From Streptomyces alboniger (GTDB lineage Bacteria > Actinomycetota > Actinomycetes > Streptomycetales > Streptomycetaceae), in NCBI RefSeq assembly GCF_008704395.1, contig NZ_CP023695.1, forward strand, positions 5,270,001 to 5,334,000: a DNA stretch of 64,000 nt. Direction: 5' to 3'. Positions 56,278 to 63,465 of this stretch are shown piece after piece. Positions within the stretch are counted from its first letter, which is position 1. Each line of letters opens with the position of its first letter. The notes beneath the pieces are model-generated. The model saw nothing but the letters and a program-made list of their open reading frames with translations, was not told where the DNA came from and did no database searches. A program made the position numbers and the translations under genes.

Positions 56278-56341
56278 GTACCGTCATGTCCTTTGAGGAG
56301 AGGTGACTTCCTTCGGGGCGGGACATGGACGAACGCCGCAT
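56216..56341 (-). CDS. Putative 41-codon leader ORF overlapping the resistance gene
   Basis: ATG at 56341 directly follows AAGGAGAAGGAA, the best ribosome-binding site in the region. The ORF runs in a different frame across the GTG at 56277 and stops at TAA 56216-56218, about 60 nt inside the resistance gene. It may couple or attenuate translation, as leader peptides do before tetM-type and other antibiotic resistance genes. No peptide family is recognisable. Confidence 0.4.
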   Translation of the reverse strand: MRRSSMSRPEGSHLSSKDMTVRALTCSAHAEPGHPGPHRRR

Positions 56342-56426
56342 TTCCTTCTCCTTCGTGGACTCCGCCGGGCTCTCGCCGGCTCCCGCCAGTGCAGCAGGGG
56401 GCCGGTGGACGCGGCAACCGATTAAG

Positions 56427-56444
56427 TGACCTGGCCACTGGTCA
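56427..56444. promoter_or_regulatory. Near-palindrome TGACCTGGCCACTGGTCA
   Basis: An 18-bp element with outer arms TGACC/GGTCA upstream of the resistance gene leader, at the end of the CPBP gene. It is a candidate operator for a regulator not encoded nearby. Confidence 0.4.
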
Positions 56445-57464
56445 TGTGCGGGTGCGGGGCGCCCCGACGCCCATAGCCTCGATCCCCCGGCGGCCCGCCA
56501 CCCGCAGGATCAGAACCGTGTACCCGCAGAGCATCACGATGTCGACGCCGACCGCCGTCCAGGGCATGTCGGCGGCCGTCTCCTCGGAGGCGAGAGCGCC
56601 CGCGATCGCGGCGGAAACGCCCATGGACAGCAGGTTGTTGAGCACGTGCAGGCCGATGGCGGCCTCAAGGCCCCCCGTACGTACCGTCAGCACGCCCGCG
56701 ACCACGCCGAACACCACCAGGTCCGCGAAGCCCCAAGGAGTTCCCCACCCGTGCGCCGCGGCGAACAGCAGCGCCTGCGGCACGATCGCCACCCACGGTG
56801 AGCGGAACCAGGCACCGACCGCCTGGGTGAGCCAGCCCCGGAAGGCGTACTCCTCGGCCGCCGCCTGGAACGGCACGAGCGCGCACACCATCGCGAGGCC
56901 CAGCAGGAAGTCCTGGAGCCCGGCCCACGCCACCTCGTCCGTGCCGCCGGGATCGGGCAGCAGCGTCATGATTCCGAACGACCCCGCGACCAGGGGCAGC
57001 CCCATCGCCAGGCACCGCCCGAGCCAGCGCCGGCGCAGGCGTCCGGTGACCGAGGACAGCGTCCCGGCCGGGCGCCGCTGGGCCCAGCGGGCGGCGAGGA
57101 ACACCACGGGTGTCAGCGCGGCGAGTGAGAGCAGTGCCAGGCCCGTCTCCGCGACACCGCCCCACACCCGGAACCCGTCACCGTCGACCGGCCGGTCCAG
57201 CAGCGCGCCCGCTATCTCCGCGCCGAGCATCACCAGCAGTACGGCGGCCATGGCACCGGCCAGTACCAGCGCGGTCCCCGCGAGGGGGCGCCACCAGCGG
57301 TGATGTCCGGTGATCAGGGCGAGGCGGTGGTAGGGGAGGGGCGGCGGAGGCGGGGGCTCAGGGGCGTGCTGGGGATACGGGGCGTACGGGTACGGGGAGT
57401 GGGGGGCGTGGGCGTCGGGCGGGACGTAGGCGTACGGAGGGGAGGGCTTCGGCGTCATGTGCAT
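56442..57464 (-). CDS. CPBP-family intramembrane metalloprotease
   Basis: A 340-residue membrane protein. An N-terminal Pro/Tyr-rich tail (about 1-50, PPYAYVPPDAHAPHSPYPY-like) is followed by eight or so helices. The CPBP motifs are AAAEEYAFRGWL (EExxxR) and LFAAAHGWGTPWGF and IGLHVLNNLLS. Rce1/CAAX-type proteases of this family act on prenylated or immunity peptides; no substrate is visible. Start is 57464, with ATGs at 57470 and 57458 as alternatives. Confidence 0.85.
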   Translation of the reverse strand: MHMTPKPSPPYAYVPPDAHAPHSPYPYAPYPQHAPEPPPPPPLPYHRLALITGHHRWWRPLAGTALVLAGAMAAVLLVMLGAEIAGALLDRPVDGDGFRVWGGVAETGLALLSLAALTPVVFLAARWAQRRPAGTLSSVTGRLRRRWLGRCLAMGLPLVAGSFGIMTLLPDPGGTDEVAWAGLQDFLLGLAMVCALVPFQAAAEEYAFRGWLTQAVGAWFRSPWVAIVPQALLFAAAHGWGTPWGFADLVVFGVVAGVLTVRTGGLEAAIGLHVLNNLLSMGVSAAIAGALASEETAADMPWTAVGVDIVMLCGYTVLILRVAGRRGIEAMGVGAPRTRT

Positions 57465-57596
57465 CAGCATTCCGGCCGCGGCGGGCCGTGGCGTCGGCCG
57501 TCCGTACGATCGTGCTCTCCAACCTGGGATAGAGCCGGGCGCGCTCGGCCGACGGCGCCATGGCCGACGACGCCTTGGTCGACGATGCCCCCTCCA

Positions 57597-57622
57597 TATC
57601 ATCGGGCTCCGTATCATCGGGC
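57597..57622 (+). repeat. 15-bp direct repeat before the kinase gene
   Basis: TATCATCGGGC occurs at 57597-57607 and 57612-57622, ending 5 bp before the ATG of the sensor kinase gene. It could bind a regulator or just be a duplication. Confidence 0.5.
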
Positions 57623-57626
57623 CCCT

Positions 57627-59780
57627 ATGGAGGGGATACGCAACTGGCTGCTGCCCGTACTGCTGGCGGTCCAGCAGCTGGCCTACTGGCCCGGCCGCGC
57701 GCTGCGGGACGGTGATCCGGTCGGCGCCGCCCAGCTCACGGCAGCGCTGATCACCGCGGTGGTGATCACCGCGGCGCTCGGCCTGCGCCGCCACCGGCCG
57801 GCCGCGGCCGCGCTCACCGTGGAGGCCGCCCTGGTCTGCGGGCTGCTCCTCCCCGGGGACGCGACGCTGCTGCACGGGCTGAGCGTGCTGGTGGCCCTGT
57901 ACTCGGTCGTGGTGCGCTGCCCGGTGCGGACGGCCACCCTGGTGGGGGTCGTCCTGACCGTCTCGTCGGCGGTTCGCGCGGTGGTGCAGTTGGACTCCGT
58001 GGCCGAGGTCGGCGCTGAGATCCTGGTGAACTGCACGCTCTACCTGACCGTCGTGGGCCTCGGCTGCGGCCGCCGCCGCCGGCTCGCCGGACGCCGGGCC
58101 GCGGCGCGGGACCTGGCGCGTGCGGAGGCCGAGCGGGGCCGCGCCGCGACCACCGAGCGCCAACGCCTCGCCCGCGAACTCCACGACGTCAGCGCCCACC
58201 ACCTCACCTCCGTCGTCGTCACCGCGGACACCGCGCTGCGGCTCGGCGACCGCAAGCCGGAACTGACGCCGCAGGCACTTGAGTTCGCGGCGCACAGCGG
58301 CCGCGAGACCCTGGCGGCGCTGCACCGCCTGGTCGCGATGATGCGGACCTCGGAGGCGGACGAGGAGAGCGGCATCGAGGAGCGGGTGGGCGAACTGGCC
58401 GCCGGATTCGCGCGCCTCGGCCTGCGCCCGGCCGTGGACGTGACGCCGGACCTCGCGGCTCTGACGGGCCCGGCCGCCGACGCGGCGTTCGGCATCGTCC
58501 GCGAAGCCCTCACCAACGCGCTGCGCTACGCCCCCGGGGCGACCGTACGCGTACGGATCCGCGCCTGCGAACGCGACGGCGCGGTGGAGCTGACGGTCGA
58601 GGACGACGGTGCGGCGGAGGCGCCGCTCGACGCGGACACCTCCGGGGCCCGGCAGCGGCTCGGTTCGGGACGGGGCACCGCGGGCATGCGGGAGCGCGCC
58701 GCCGCGCTCGACGGCACCTTGGCGGCGGGGCCGCGCAAGGACGGCCCCGGCTGGGCGGTGCGGGCGCGGCTGCCGCACACCACGGCCACGCTGCGCCACC
58801 GCGCCGCGCGCCACCGGGCCCTGCGCGGCCTGGACCCCGCCGACGGGGCGACCGTGCTCTCGGTGGCCGCGTTCCCGCTCTTCGCGGTCCTCGCGGACAG
58901 CCCCGGCGAGACCGCCCTGGCCTGCGGGCCCGCCCTCGCGCACGCGCTGCCGCTGCTGTGGCGGCGCCGGGCGCCGTGGGCGGTCCTGGCGGCGGTGCTC
59001 GCCACGGCCTGGCTGGTGCCGCTCGGGCTCGCCTTCGGGGTGCTTTCGTCCGCGGCGGCGGTGTGTCTGGCGGTGGCCGGGGTCGGCGCGGAGTGCGTGG
59101 CCGTGTACGCGGTGGGCGCGTTCGCGGGCCGGGCGGGCGTCACCTGGCCCGCCCCGGTGGCGGCGGCGGCCGGACTCTCCCTGTCCTCGGTCGCGCTGGC
59201 CGCGGTCGACGGCATCACGGACGTCGAGAAGGACGGCGGCTTCGGCCTCATCGTCTTCATGGCCTGTGTGTTCGGAGCGTTGCTCCTGCTTCCCTTGGCG
59301 GTGCCCTGGGGAGCCGGCGCACGGCACGAGCGGATCAGGGCCCGCGAGGACCACACCCTCGCGGAGACGGTCCGCGCGGCGGTCACCGAGGCGTACGAGG
59401 AGCGCCGCCGCATCGCCGAGGAACTGCGTGGCGAGGTCCTGCGGCACGCGGGCGAGGTGGTCGCCAGGGCTGAGGCGGGGGACCTCGGGGGTGTGGCGGA
59501 ACAGGCGCGGGCGGGCCTGGCGTCCATGCGGGACCTGCTGGCGGAGCTGAGAGAGGTGACGGACCCGGGGCCGGGTAACGTACGCGAGCCACGACCGAAG
59601 CGGTCGCGGCCCGACGCCCCCGCCACCCACGACGCCTCCGCCACGCCCCGGAGTCCGACGCCAGAGAGCCCGAAGGAGGGATCCGTATCAGCACCGAGAA
59701 CGCTCGGAGCACCGCCGCCGCGCACGGGGAAACCGGCACCGGCACCGACGCGGCACCCGGTGCTGGAACCGTCCGAGTGA
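57627..59780 (+). CDS. Two-component sensor histidine kinase (HisKA_3 type)
   Basis: A 717-residue NarL-family kinase. Four to six N-terminal helices, then HisKA_3 with RELHDVSAHHLTSVV (phosphorylated H186) and a HATPase (REALTNALRYAPG, GRGTAGMRERAAAL). A second membrane block (about 395-555) and a C-terminal EERRRIAEELRGEVLRHAGEVV segment that looks like a HisKA_3 helix without the His follow. Its last 31 residues are encoded past an expected ATGA stop that reads ATCA (59687-59690), so the native end is probably 59690. The next gene is its response regulator. Confidence 0.82.
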   Translation: MEGIRNWLLPVLLAVQQLAYWPGRALRDGDPVGAAQLTAALITAVVITAALGLRRHRPAAAALTVEAALVCGLLLPGDATLLHGLSVLVALYSVVVRCPVRTATLVGVVLTVSSAVRAVVQLDSVAEVGAEILVNCTLYLTVVGLGCGRRRRLAGRRAAARDLARAEAERGRAATTERQRLARELHDVSAHHLTSVVVTADTALRLGDRKPELTPQALEFAAHSGRETLAALHRLVAMMRTSEADEESGIEERVGELAAGFARLGLRPAVDVTPDLAALTGPAADAAFGIVREALTNALRYAPGATVRVRIRACERDGAVELTVEDDGAAEAPLDADTSGARQRLGSGRGTAGMRERAAALDGTLAAGPRKDGPGWAVRARLPHTTATLRHRAARHRALRGLDPADGATVLSVAAFPLFAVLADSPGETALACGPALAHALPLLWRRRAPWAVLAAVLATAWLVPLGLAFGVLSSAAAVCLAVAGVGAECVAVYAVGAFAGRAGVTWPAPVAAAAGLSLSSVALAAVDGITDVEKDGGFGLIVFMACVFGALLLLPLAVPWGAGARHERIRAREDHTLAETVRAAVTEAYEERRRIAEELRGEVLRHAGEVVARAEAGDLGGVAEQARAGLASMRDLLAELREVTDPGPGNVREPRPKRSRPDAPATHDASATPRSPTPESPKEGSVSAPRTLGAPPPRTGKPAPAPTRHPVLEPSE

Positions 59781-60430
59781 TGGTCGTCGACGACCAGGCC
59801 GTGGTCCGCGCCGGATTCGCGGCGATCGTCGACGCGGAGCCGGACCTCCACGTGATCGCGGAGGCGGGGGACGGCGCCCGGGCCGTCCAGCTGGCCCGCG
59901 AACTCTCCCCGGACGTCGTCCTGATGGACATCCGGATGCCGGGCATGGACGGCCTCACCGCGACCCGCCTGCTCACCGACGGCCCCCAGGCGCGGGCGCC
60001 GCGCGTCCTGGTCCTGACCACCTTCGACCAGGACGCGTACGTCCATGACGCCCTGCGTGCCGGGGCCTCCGGGTTCCTTCTCAAGGACGCGATGCCCGAG
60101 GAACTCCTCGCCGGCATCCGCGTGGTGGCCTCGGGCGAGGCCATGCTCGCCCCCACCGTCACCCGCCGCCTGATCGACGCCTTCGCCGACACGGCCCCCG
60201 CCCCGGACCCCGCGCTCCTGGAACCCCTGACGCCCCGCGAGCGCGAGGTCCTGACCCTGGTGGCGGCGGGCTACACGAACGCGGAGATCGCCGACGCCCT
60301 GGGCGTGACGACCGGCACGGTGAAGTCCCATGTCAACGCGGTGCTCGGCAAGCTGGGCCTGCGCGACCGCGTGCAGGCCACGATCCTCGCGTACGACCTG
60401 GGCCTGGCACGGCCCCGCGGTACGCGCTAG
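59777..60430 (+). CDS. NarL/FixJ-family response regulator
   Basis: A 217-residue regulator: receiver domain with D51 in LMDIRMPGMDG as the phosphorylated residue, and a LuxR-type HTH (LTPREREVLTLVAAGYTNAEIADALGVTTGTVKSHVNAVLGKLG). The start is the GTG at 59777 or ATG at 59780 as the sequence stands. The frame is open 90 bp farther upstream to an ATC at 59687 that follows GAAGGAGGG, where an ATG would be expected. Confidence 0.85.
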   Translation: MMVVDDQAVVRAGFAAIVDAEPDLHVIAEAGDGARAVQLARELSPDVVLMDIRMPGMDGLTATRLLTDGPQARAPRVLVLTTFDQDAYVHDALRAGASGFLLKDAMPEELLAGIRVVASGEAMLAPTVTRRLIDAFADTAPAPDPALLEPLTPREREVLTLVAAGYTNAEIADALGVTTGTVKSHVNAVLGKLGLRDRVQATILAYDLGLARPRGTR

Positions 60431-60472
60431 CCGGGAGGGCGGAAAAGCGGGGAGGGCGGGAAGACGCCGAAA

Positions 60473-60499
60473 GGGCCCGTCCAAGTGCTGGACGGGCCC
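60473..60499 (+). terminator. Terminator after the response regulator
   Basis: A 10-bp stem GGGCCCGTCC/GGACGGGCCC with a 7-nt loop, 42 bp after the stop. From 60500 to 60820 no gene is visible; TTCACGAG (60689-60696) and CTCGTGAA (60737-60744) form an inverted repeat. Confidence 0.75.
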
Positions 60500-60820
60500 C
60501 GACGGGATGCCTGCGCGGGTCAGGCCTTCTTGGTCTCCTAGTAACCGGCCAGGTCGGTGACCTGCGGGAATCTTTCCTGCGGGGCGCTGACCTGGCCTTT
60601 TGGCGATTGGTGGCGATGGGGTGCGACGGTCTTGAGCGGGTGTCTTGCGGACTGTGTGCGGACCGGGCACAGGGGGCAATCGAGTCGGTTCACGAGTGGT
60701 CTGATACGGCACGACTCAGTACCTTGAAGATCACTGCTCGTGAATCGAGTGATCGTTCCCCGTGGGGTAGCGGTAGGTCACCGCGGAGGTCTCCGCCCCG
60801 GGACCAGGCAGCGCCTTGTG

Positions 60821-61696
60821 CTACGACTCGACCGTCAGGGTCTGCTCGTCGAGATCCAGGTGTACGGTTCCGCCGCCTTGGGCACGGAGCTTCCGCCAGG
60901 CGTCGTATCCCGTCATGATCGCCTGCTCCCAGTCGGCGGAGCGTAGAACGCTGACTTCAAGGTGGGAAGTCATGGAGGCGATGGTCTTGATGAGTTCGTG
61001 GTCGATGTGGCGGACGTTCTCGAAGAACCCGTGGCGGGCCGCGTAGGAGAAGACGAGGGCCGAGATGCCCTCCTCGATGGCGATGGCACGGCCGCCGTCC
61101 TCGGCCTCGTCGGTCTTGGGGTCGCTCTTGCGCTTGCAGCGCAGCAGGAAGCGGGAGACGGGTGACCAGCCCAGGACGGTGGCGTGGGCGAGATGGAAGA
61201 TGTCGTGGAATCGGTAGTCGTCGTCGATGTGGGATGCGTCGGTTAGCGGGTCTCCGCAGGGGACGCCGTCGTGGGTCAGGACGGCGACGGTACGCCCGTC
61301 GCGGTCGCGCTGCTGGAGGGTGAAGGTGAGGGTGGCCTGCCGTGGGAGCCGCTCGGCCTCGGGGAAGTGGGCGTCGAAGGTGATGCGATCGGCGGCAGGG
61401 GTGGTGCGCCACCGGTCGCTGATCTTGACGAGGTTGGCGGCGGCGACATCTTCGAGGTCGAGGTCGAAGCGGTGGGCGAGGGCGGCGACGTACCACAGGA
61501 CGTCGCCAAGTTCTTCGCGCAGGTGCTGCTTCCCTGAGGCGAGGCCGGGCCCGTCACGTAGGCGCTTCTTGTAGGCGGTGGCGAGGGATCCGACCTCACC
61601 GGTGAGGCCGAGCAGGGGCACCAAGACGGGGTCAGTCCCTGGCGCGGGCTCTTGGAGGGTCTTGATGGCGGCTTGCTGGTAGCGGTTGAGGTCCAC
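60821..61696 (-). CDS. MazG-like nucleotide pyrophosphohydrolase domain protein
   Basis: A 291-residue protein. The N-terminal 90 residues are MazG-like (VPLLGLTGEVGSLATAYKKRL, then HLREELGDVLWYVAALAHRF), which hydrolyse NTPs or dNTPs to monophosphates and PPi. The second Glu of the usual GExGE metal motif is Ser (S37). The C-terminal 200 residues form a domain with HIDDDYRFHDIFHLAHATVLGW that I do not recognise. The GTG at 61696 has AGGAGG upstream. Divergent from the carrier/XRE/ImmA operon. Confidence 0.75.
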   Translation of the reverse strand: MDLNRYQQAAIKTLQEPAPGTDPVLVPLLGLTGEVGSLATAYKKRLRDGPGLASGKQHLREELGDVLWYVAALAHRFDLDLEDVAAANLVKISDRWRTTPAADRITFDAHFPEAERLPRQATLTFTLQQRDRDGRTVAVLTHDGVPCGDPLTDASHIDDDYRFHDIFHLAHATVLGWSPVSRFLLRCKRKSDPKTDEAEDGGRAIAIEEGISALVFSYAARHGFFENVRHIDHELIKTIASMTSHLEVSVLRSADWEQAIMTGYDAWRKLRAQGGGTVHLDLDEQTLTVES

Positions 61697-61727
61697 AACT
61701 TCCTCCTGTCGGAAAATCCAGCACACA

Positions 61728-61758
61728 GGTCGGGAATCCCGACCCCGTGTCGTATAGT
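61728..61758 (+). promoter_or_regulatory. Operator/promoter of the right-edge operon
   Basis: GGTCGGGAATCCCGACC (61728-61744) is a perfect palindrome. It precedes a -10 TATAGT (61753-61758). GGAAAATC repeats at 61711-61718 and 61773-61780 flank it. This is the expected site for the XRE repressor of the operon. Confidence 0.6.
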
Positions 61759-61799
61759 AGAGCAGCGATGCTGGAAAATCAGACAGACGGGAGAGTCTC

Positions 61800-62081
61800 C
61801 TGAACGCGATCGAGCCGTCCCTGGAGGACATCGTCACCGTGGTCGTGGAGTTCCTGGCCGAGCTACAGGACCGAGAACCCGATGAGCTGCGGATGGAACT
61901 GGAGGAGGCCGGCGAGGAGCTGCCCGTCGACTCCATCCTCATCGTCGAGATCTTGACCCGCATCGAGGAGCGCTACGGCATCAGCGTCCCGGCAGACGAG
62001 GAGGCGGCTCGTTCCACCCGGTCGGTGCGCACCTTCGCCACCACCATCTTGAACGTGATCAACGAAAGGCGTAAGTCATGA
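61800..62081 (+). CDS. Acyl/peptidyl carrier protein-like small protein
   Basis: A 93-residue acidic helical protein from the CTG at 61800, or 80 residues from the GTG at 61839. The CTG has GGGAGAG eight bases upstream and gives the full first helix (NAIEPSLEDIVTVVVEFLAEL). ELPVDSILIVEILTRIEERYGISV carries the carrier-protein DS motif, whose Ser would take phosphopantetheine. No synthetase or ketosynthase is nearby. It overlaps the XRE start by 4 bp. Confidence 0.6.
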   Translation: MNAIEPSLEDIVTVVVEFLAELQDREPDELRMELEEAGEELPVDSILIVEILTRIEERYGISVPADEEAARSTRSVRTFATTILNVINERRKS

Positions 62082-62485
62082 CCCCCGAACCTGCCGCACT
62101 CCGCGGCCGCGACCCTGAGCTCGAACTGCTTGGAGAGCGCCTTCGCAACACCCGCGACTACCTGGGCATGTCGCAGCAGCACGTCTCCGACATGACCGGC
62201 ATCCCCCGATCGGCGGTCAGTGACATCGAGCGCGGCTCACGCCGGGTAGACAGTCTTGAGCTGAAGAAGCTCGCGCGCCTGTACATGCGGCCGGTGTCCT
62301 ACTTCCTCGCCAAGGAGGAGGAGGCAGACCTGGGGGAGCACGCGCTGGCCGGGCTGCCGCGCGCCCTCGTCGGCTTGACCGACGGCGACTGGGACGAGGT
62401 GCTCAGCTTTGCCGAGTTCTTGAAGTTCCGGCGGGCTGGCGAGCAGGAGCAGGAGCAGGAACAGGAGCAGGAGCGCGGGGAGTGA
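62078..62485 (+). CDS. XRE-family regulator
   Basis: A 135-residue protein. An HTH_XRE domain (RLRNTRDYLGMSQQHVSDMTGIPRSAVSDIERGSRRVDSLELKKLARLY, about 22-70) is followed by a linker and a QEQEQEQEQE tail encoded by a (CAGGAG)n-type repeat. It is the standard partner of ImmA/IrrE peptidases: the peptidase cleaves the repressor when the inducing signal comes. Its start overlaps the carrier gene and its end overlaps the peptidase gene. Confidence 0.88.
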   Translation: MTPEPAALRGRDPELELLGERLRNTRDYLGMSQQHVSDMTGIPRSAVSDIERGSRRVDSLELKKLARLYMRPVSYFLAKEEEADLGEHALAGLPRALVGLTDGDWDEVLSFAEFLKFRRAGEQEQEQEQEQERGE

Positions 62486-63390
62486 ACTGGGACGTGGCCC
62501 ACAAGGTCGCCGCGATGGAGGCGGTAAAAGCACACCGCGACCTGGCCATCGACCGCAACGGGTACGTGGACGTGTACGGGGCACTTCAGCGTGCCGACGT
62601 CGTCGGGATGGCACGGCCCATGCCACGCCTGTTCGGGGTGTACGCCGCTCCTCGGGACAACGGGCCCGCCGTGCTGCTCAACGCCAACCTGGACATCGTG
62701 GCCCAACGGCACACCGCAGCACACGAGTTGGGGCACCACCGGGCCGGGCACGGCACGGCGCTGGACGAGGAGCTGGACCGTGCCCGCACGTGGGGGGATG
62801 GGTCCTGGCCGGACGAGGAAAAGGTGGCGGAGGCGTTCGCGGCCTGGTTCCTCATGCCCCTGCCTGCCGTCCAGACCGCGCTGGCCCAGATCGGGGTGCG
62901 CCGTCCGCTGGTCCCGGAGCACGCCTATCGGATCGCCCGCATCCTGGGCACCTCGTACGCCGGGACAGTGAACCACCTGCACCGGCTGCGGCTGCTGTCC
63001 CGGGTACAGAAGACCGAATGGCTGCGGGTCAAGCCCGCCTCCATCAAGGTGGACCTCGCGGGCGGCCCGGCCCCCCGGAAGGCCCACGTTCACCTGATCA
63101 CCACCAGTGCACACGGCTCCACCGTGCGGGTGGATGCCAGCGACCTCGTGGTCCTCGGCAACACCGGGGCGAAATTCGAGTCCCTGCCGTCGGCACTGCA
63201 AGTCCCCGAAGAGGCGCCTGGTCAGCTCTCCCTGGGCGATGCCTCCGCCTCAGGGTCTGCTGAGGTCACCGATTCGTTCATCGGAACTGCCTCGGCCACC
63301 GTGTACATCCCCGGGGTCGCCGAACTGCTGGCCTTCACCCTGGAGCGCCAGGCCCCACGCGTCGGGGTCCAGAGCCTGTGGCCCGCCTGA
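62482..63390 (+). CDS. ImmA/IrrE-family metallopeptidase
   Basis: A 302-residue peptidase. The zinc site is HELGH at 81-85 in AAHELGHHRAGHG, and the DEEKVAEAFAAWFLMPL segment supplies the third ligand. The C-terminal 130 residues are a variable domain that ends the operon. With the adjacent XRE it forms a derepression module like ImmA/ImmR or IrrE/DdrO. GTG start overlaps the XRE stop. Confidence 0.9.
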   Translation: MNWDVAHKVAAMEAVKAHRDLAIDRNGYVDVYGALQRADVVGMARPMPRLFGVYAAPRDNGPAVLLNANLDIVAQRHTAAHELGHHRAGHGTALDEELDRARTWGDGSWPDEEKVAEAFAAWFLMPLPAVQTALAQIGVRRPLVPEHAYRIARILGTSYAGTVNHLHRLRLLSRVQKTEWLRVKPASIKVDLAGGPAPRKAHVHLITTSAHGSTVRVDASDLVVLGNTGAKFESLPSALQVPEEAPGQLSLGDASASGSAEVTDSFIGTASATVYIPGVAELLAFTLERQAPRVGVQSLWPA

Positions 63391-63465
63391 TCTACGCCTC
63401 CTCTTCTAGTCGTTCTCCCTCGCGCAGCTCCCCACTGGTACACGTCTAACGTCAGGAGCACGGAG

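Noticed and set aside
56250..56438. 62-codon ORF upstream of the resistance gene
   Set aside because: It has no ribosome-binding site and runs in a frame opposed to the better 41-codon leader candidate.
56442..59630. Very long minus-strand frame through the sensor kinase
   Set aside because: Only the CPBP part up to 57464 is real; the upstream part is antisense to the kinase and low complexity.
60500..60820. Attachment site at the edge of the right-hand locus
   Set aside because: No tRNA end, integrase or matching direct repeats are visible; only a short inverted repeat was found.
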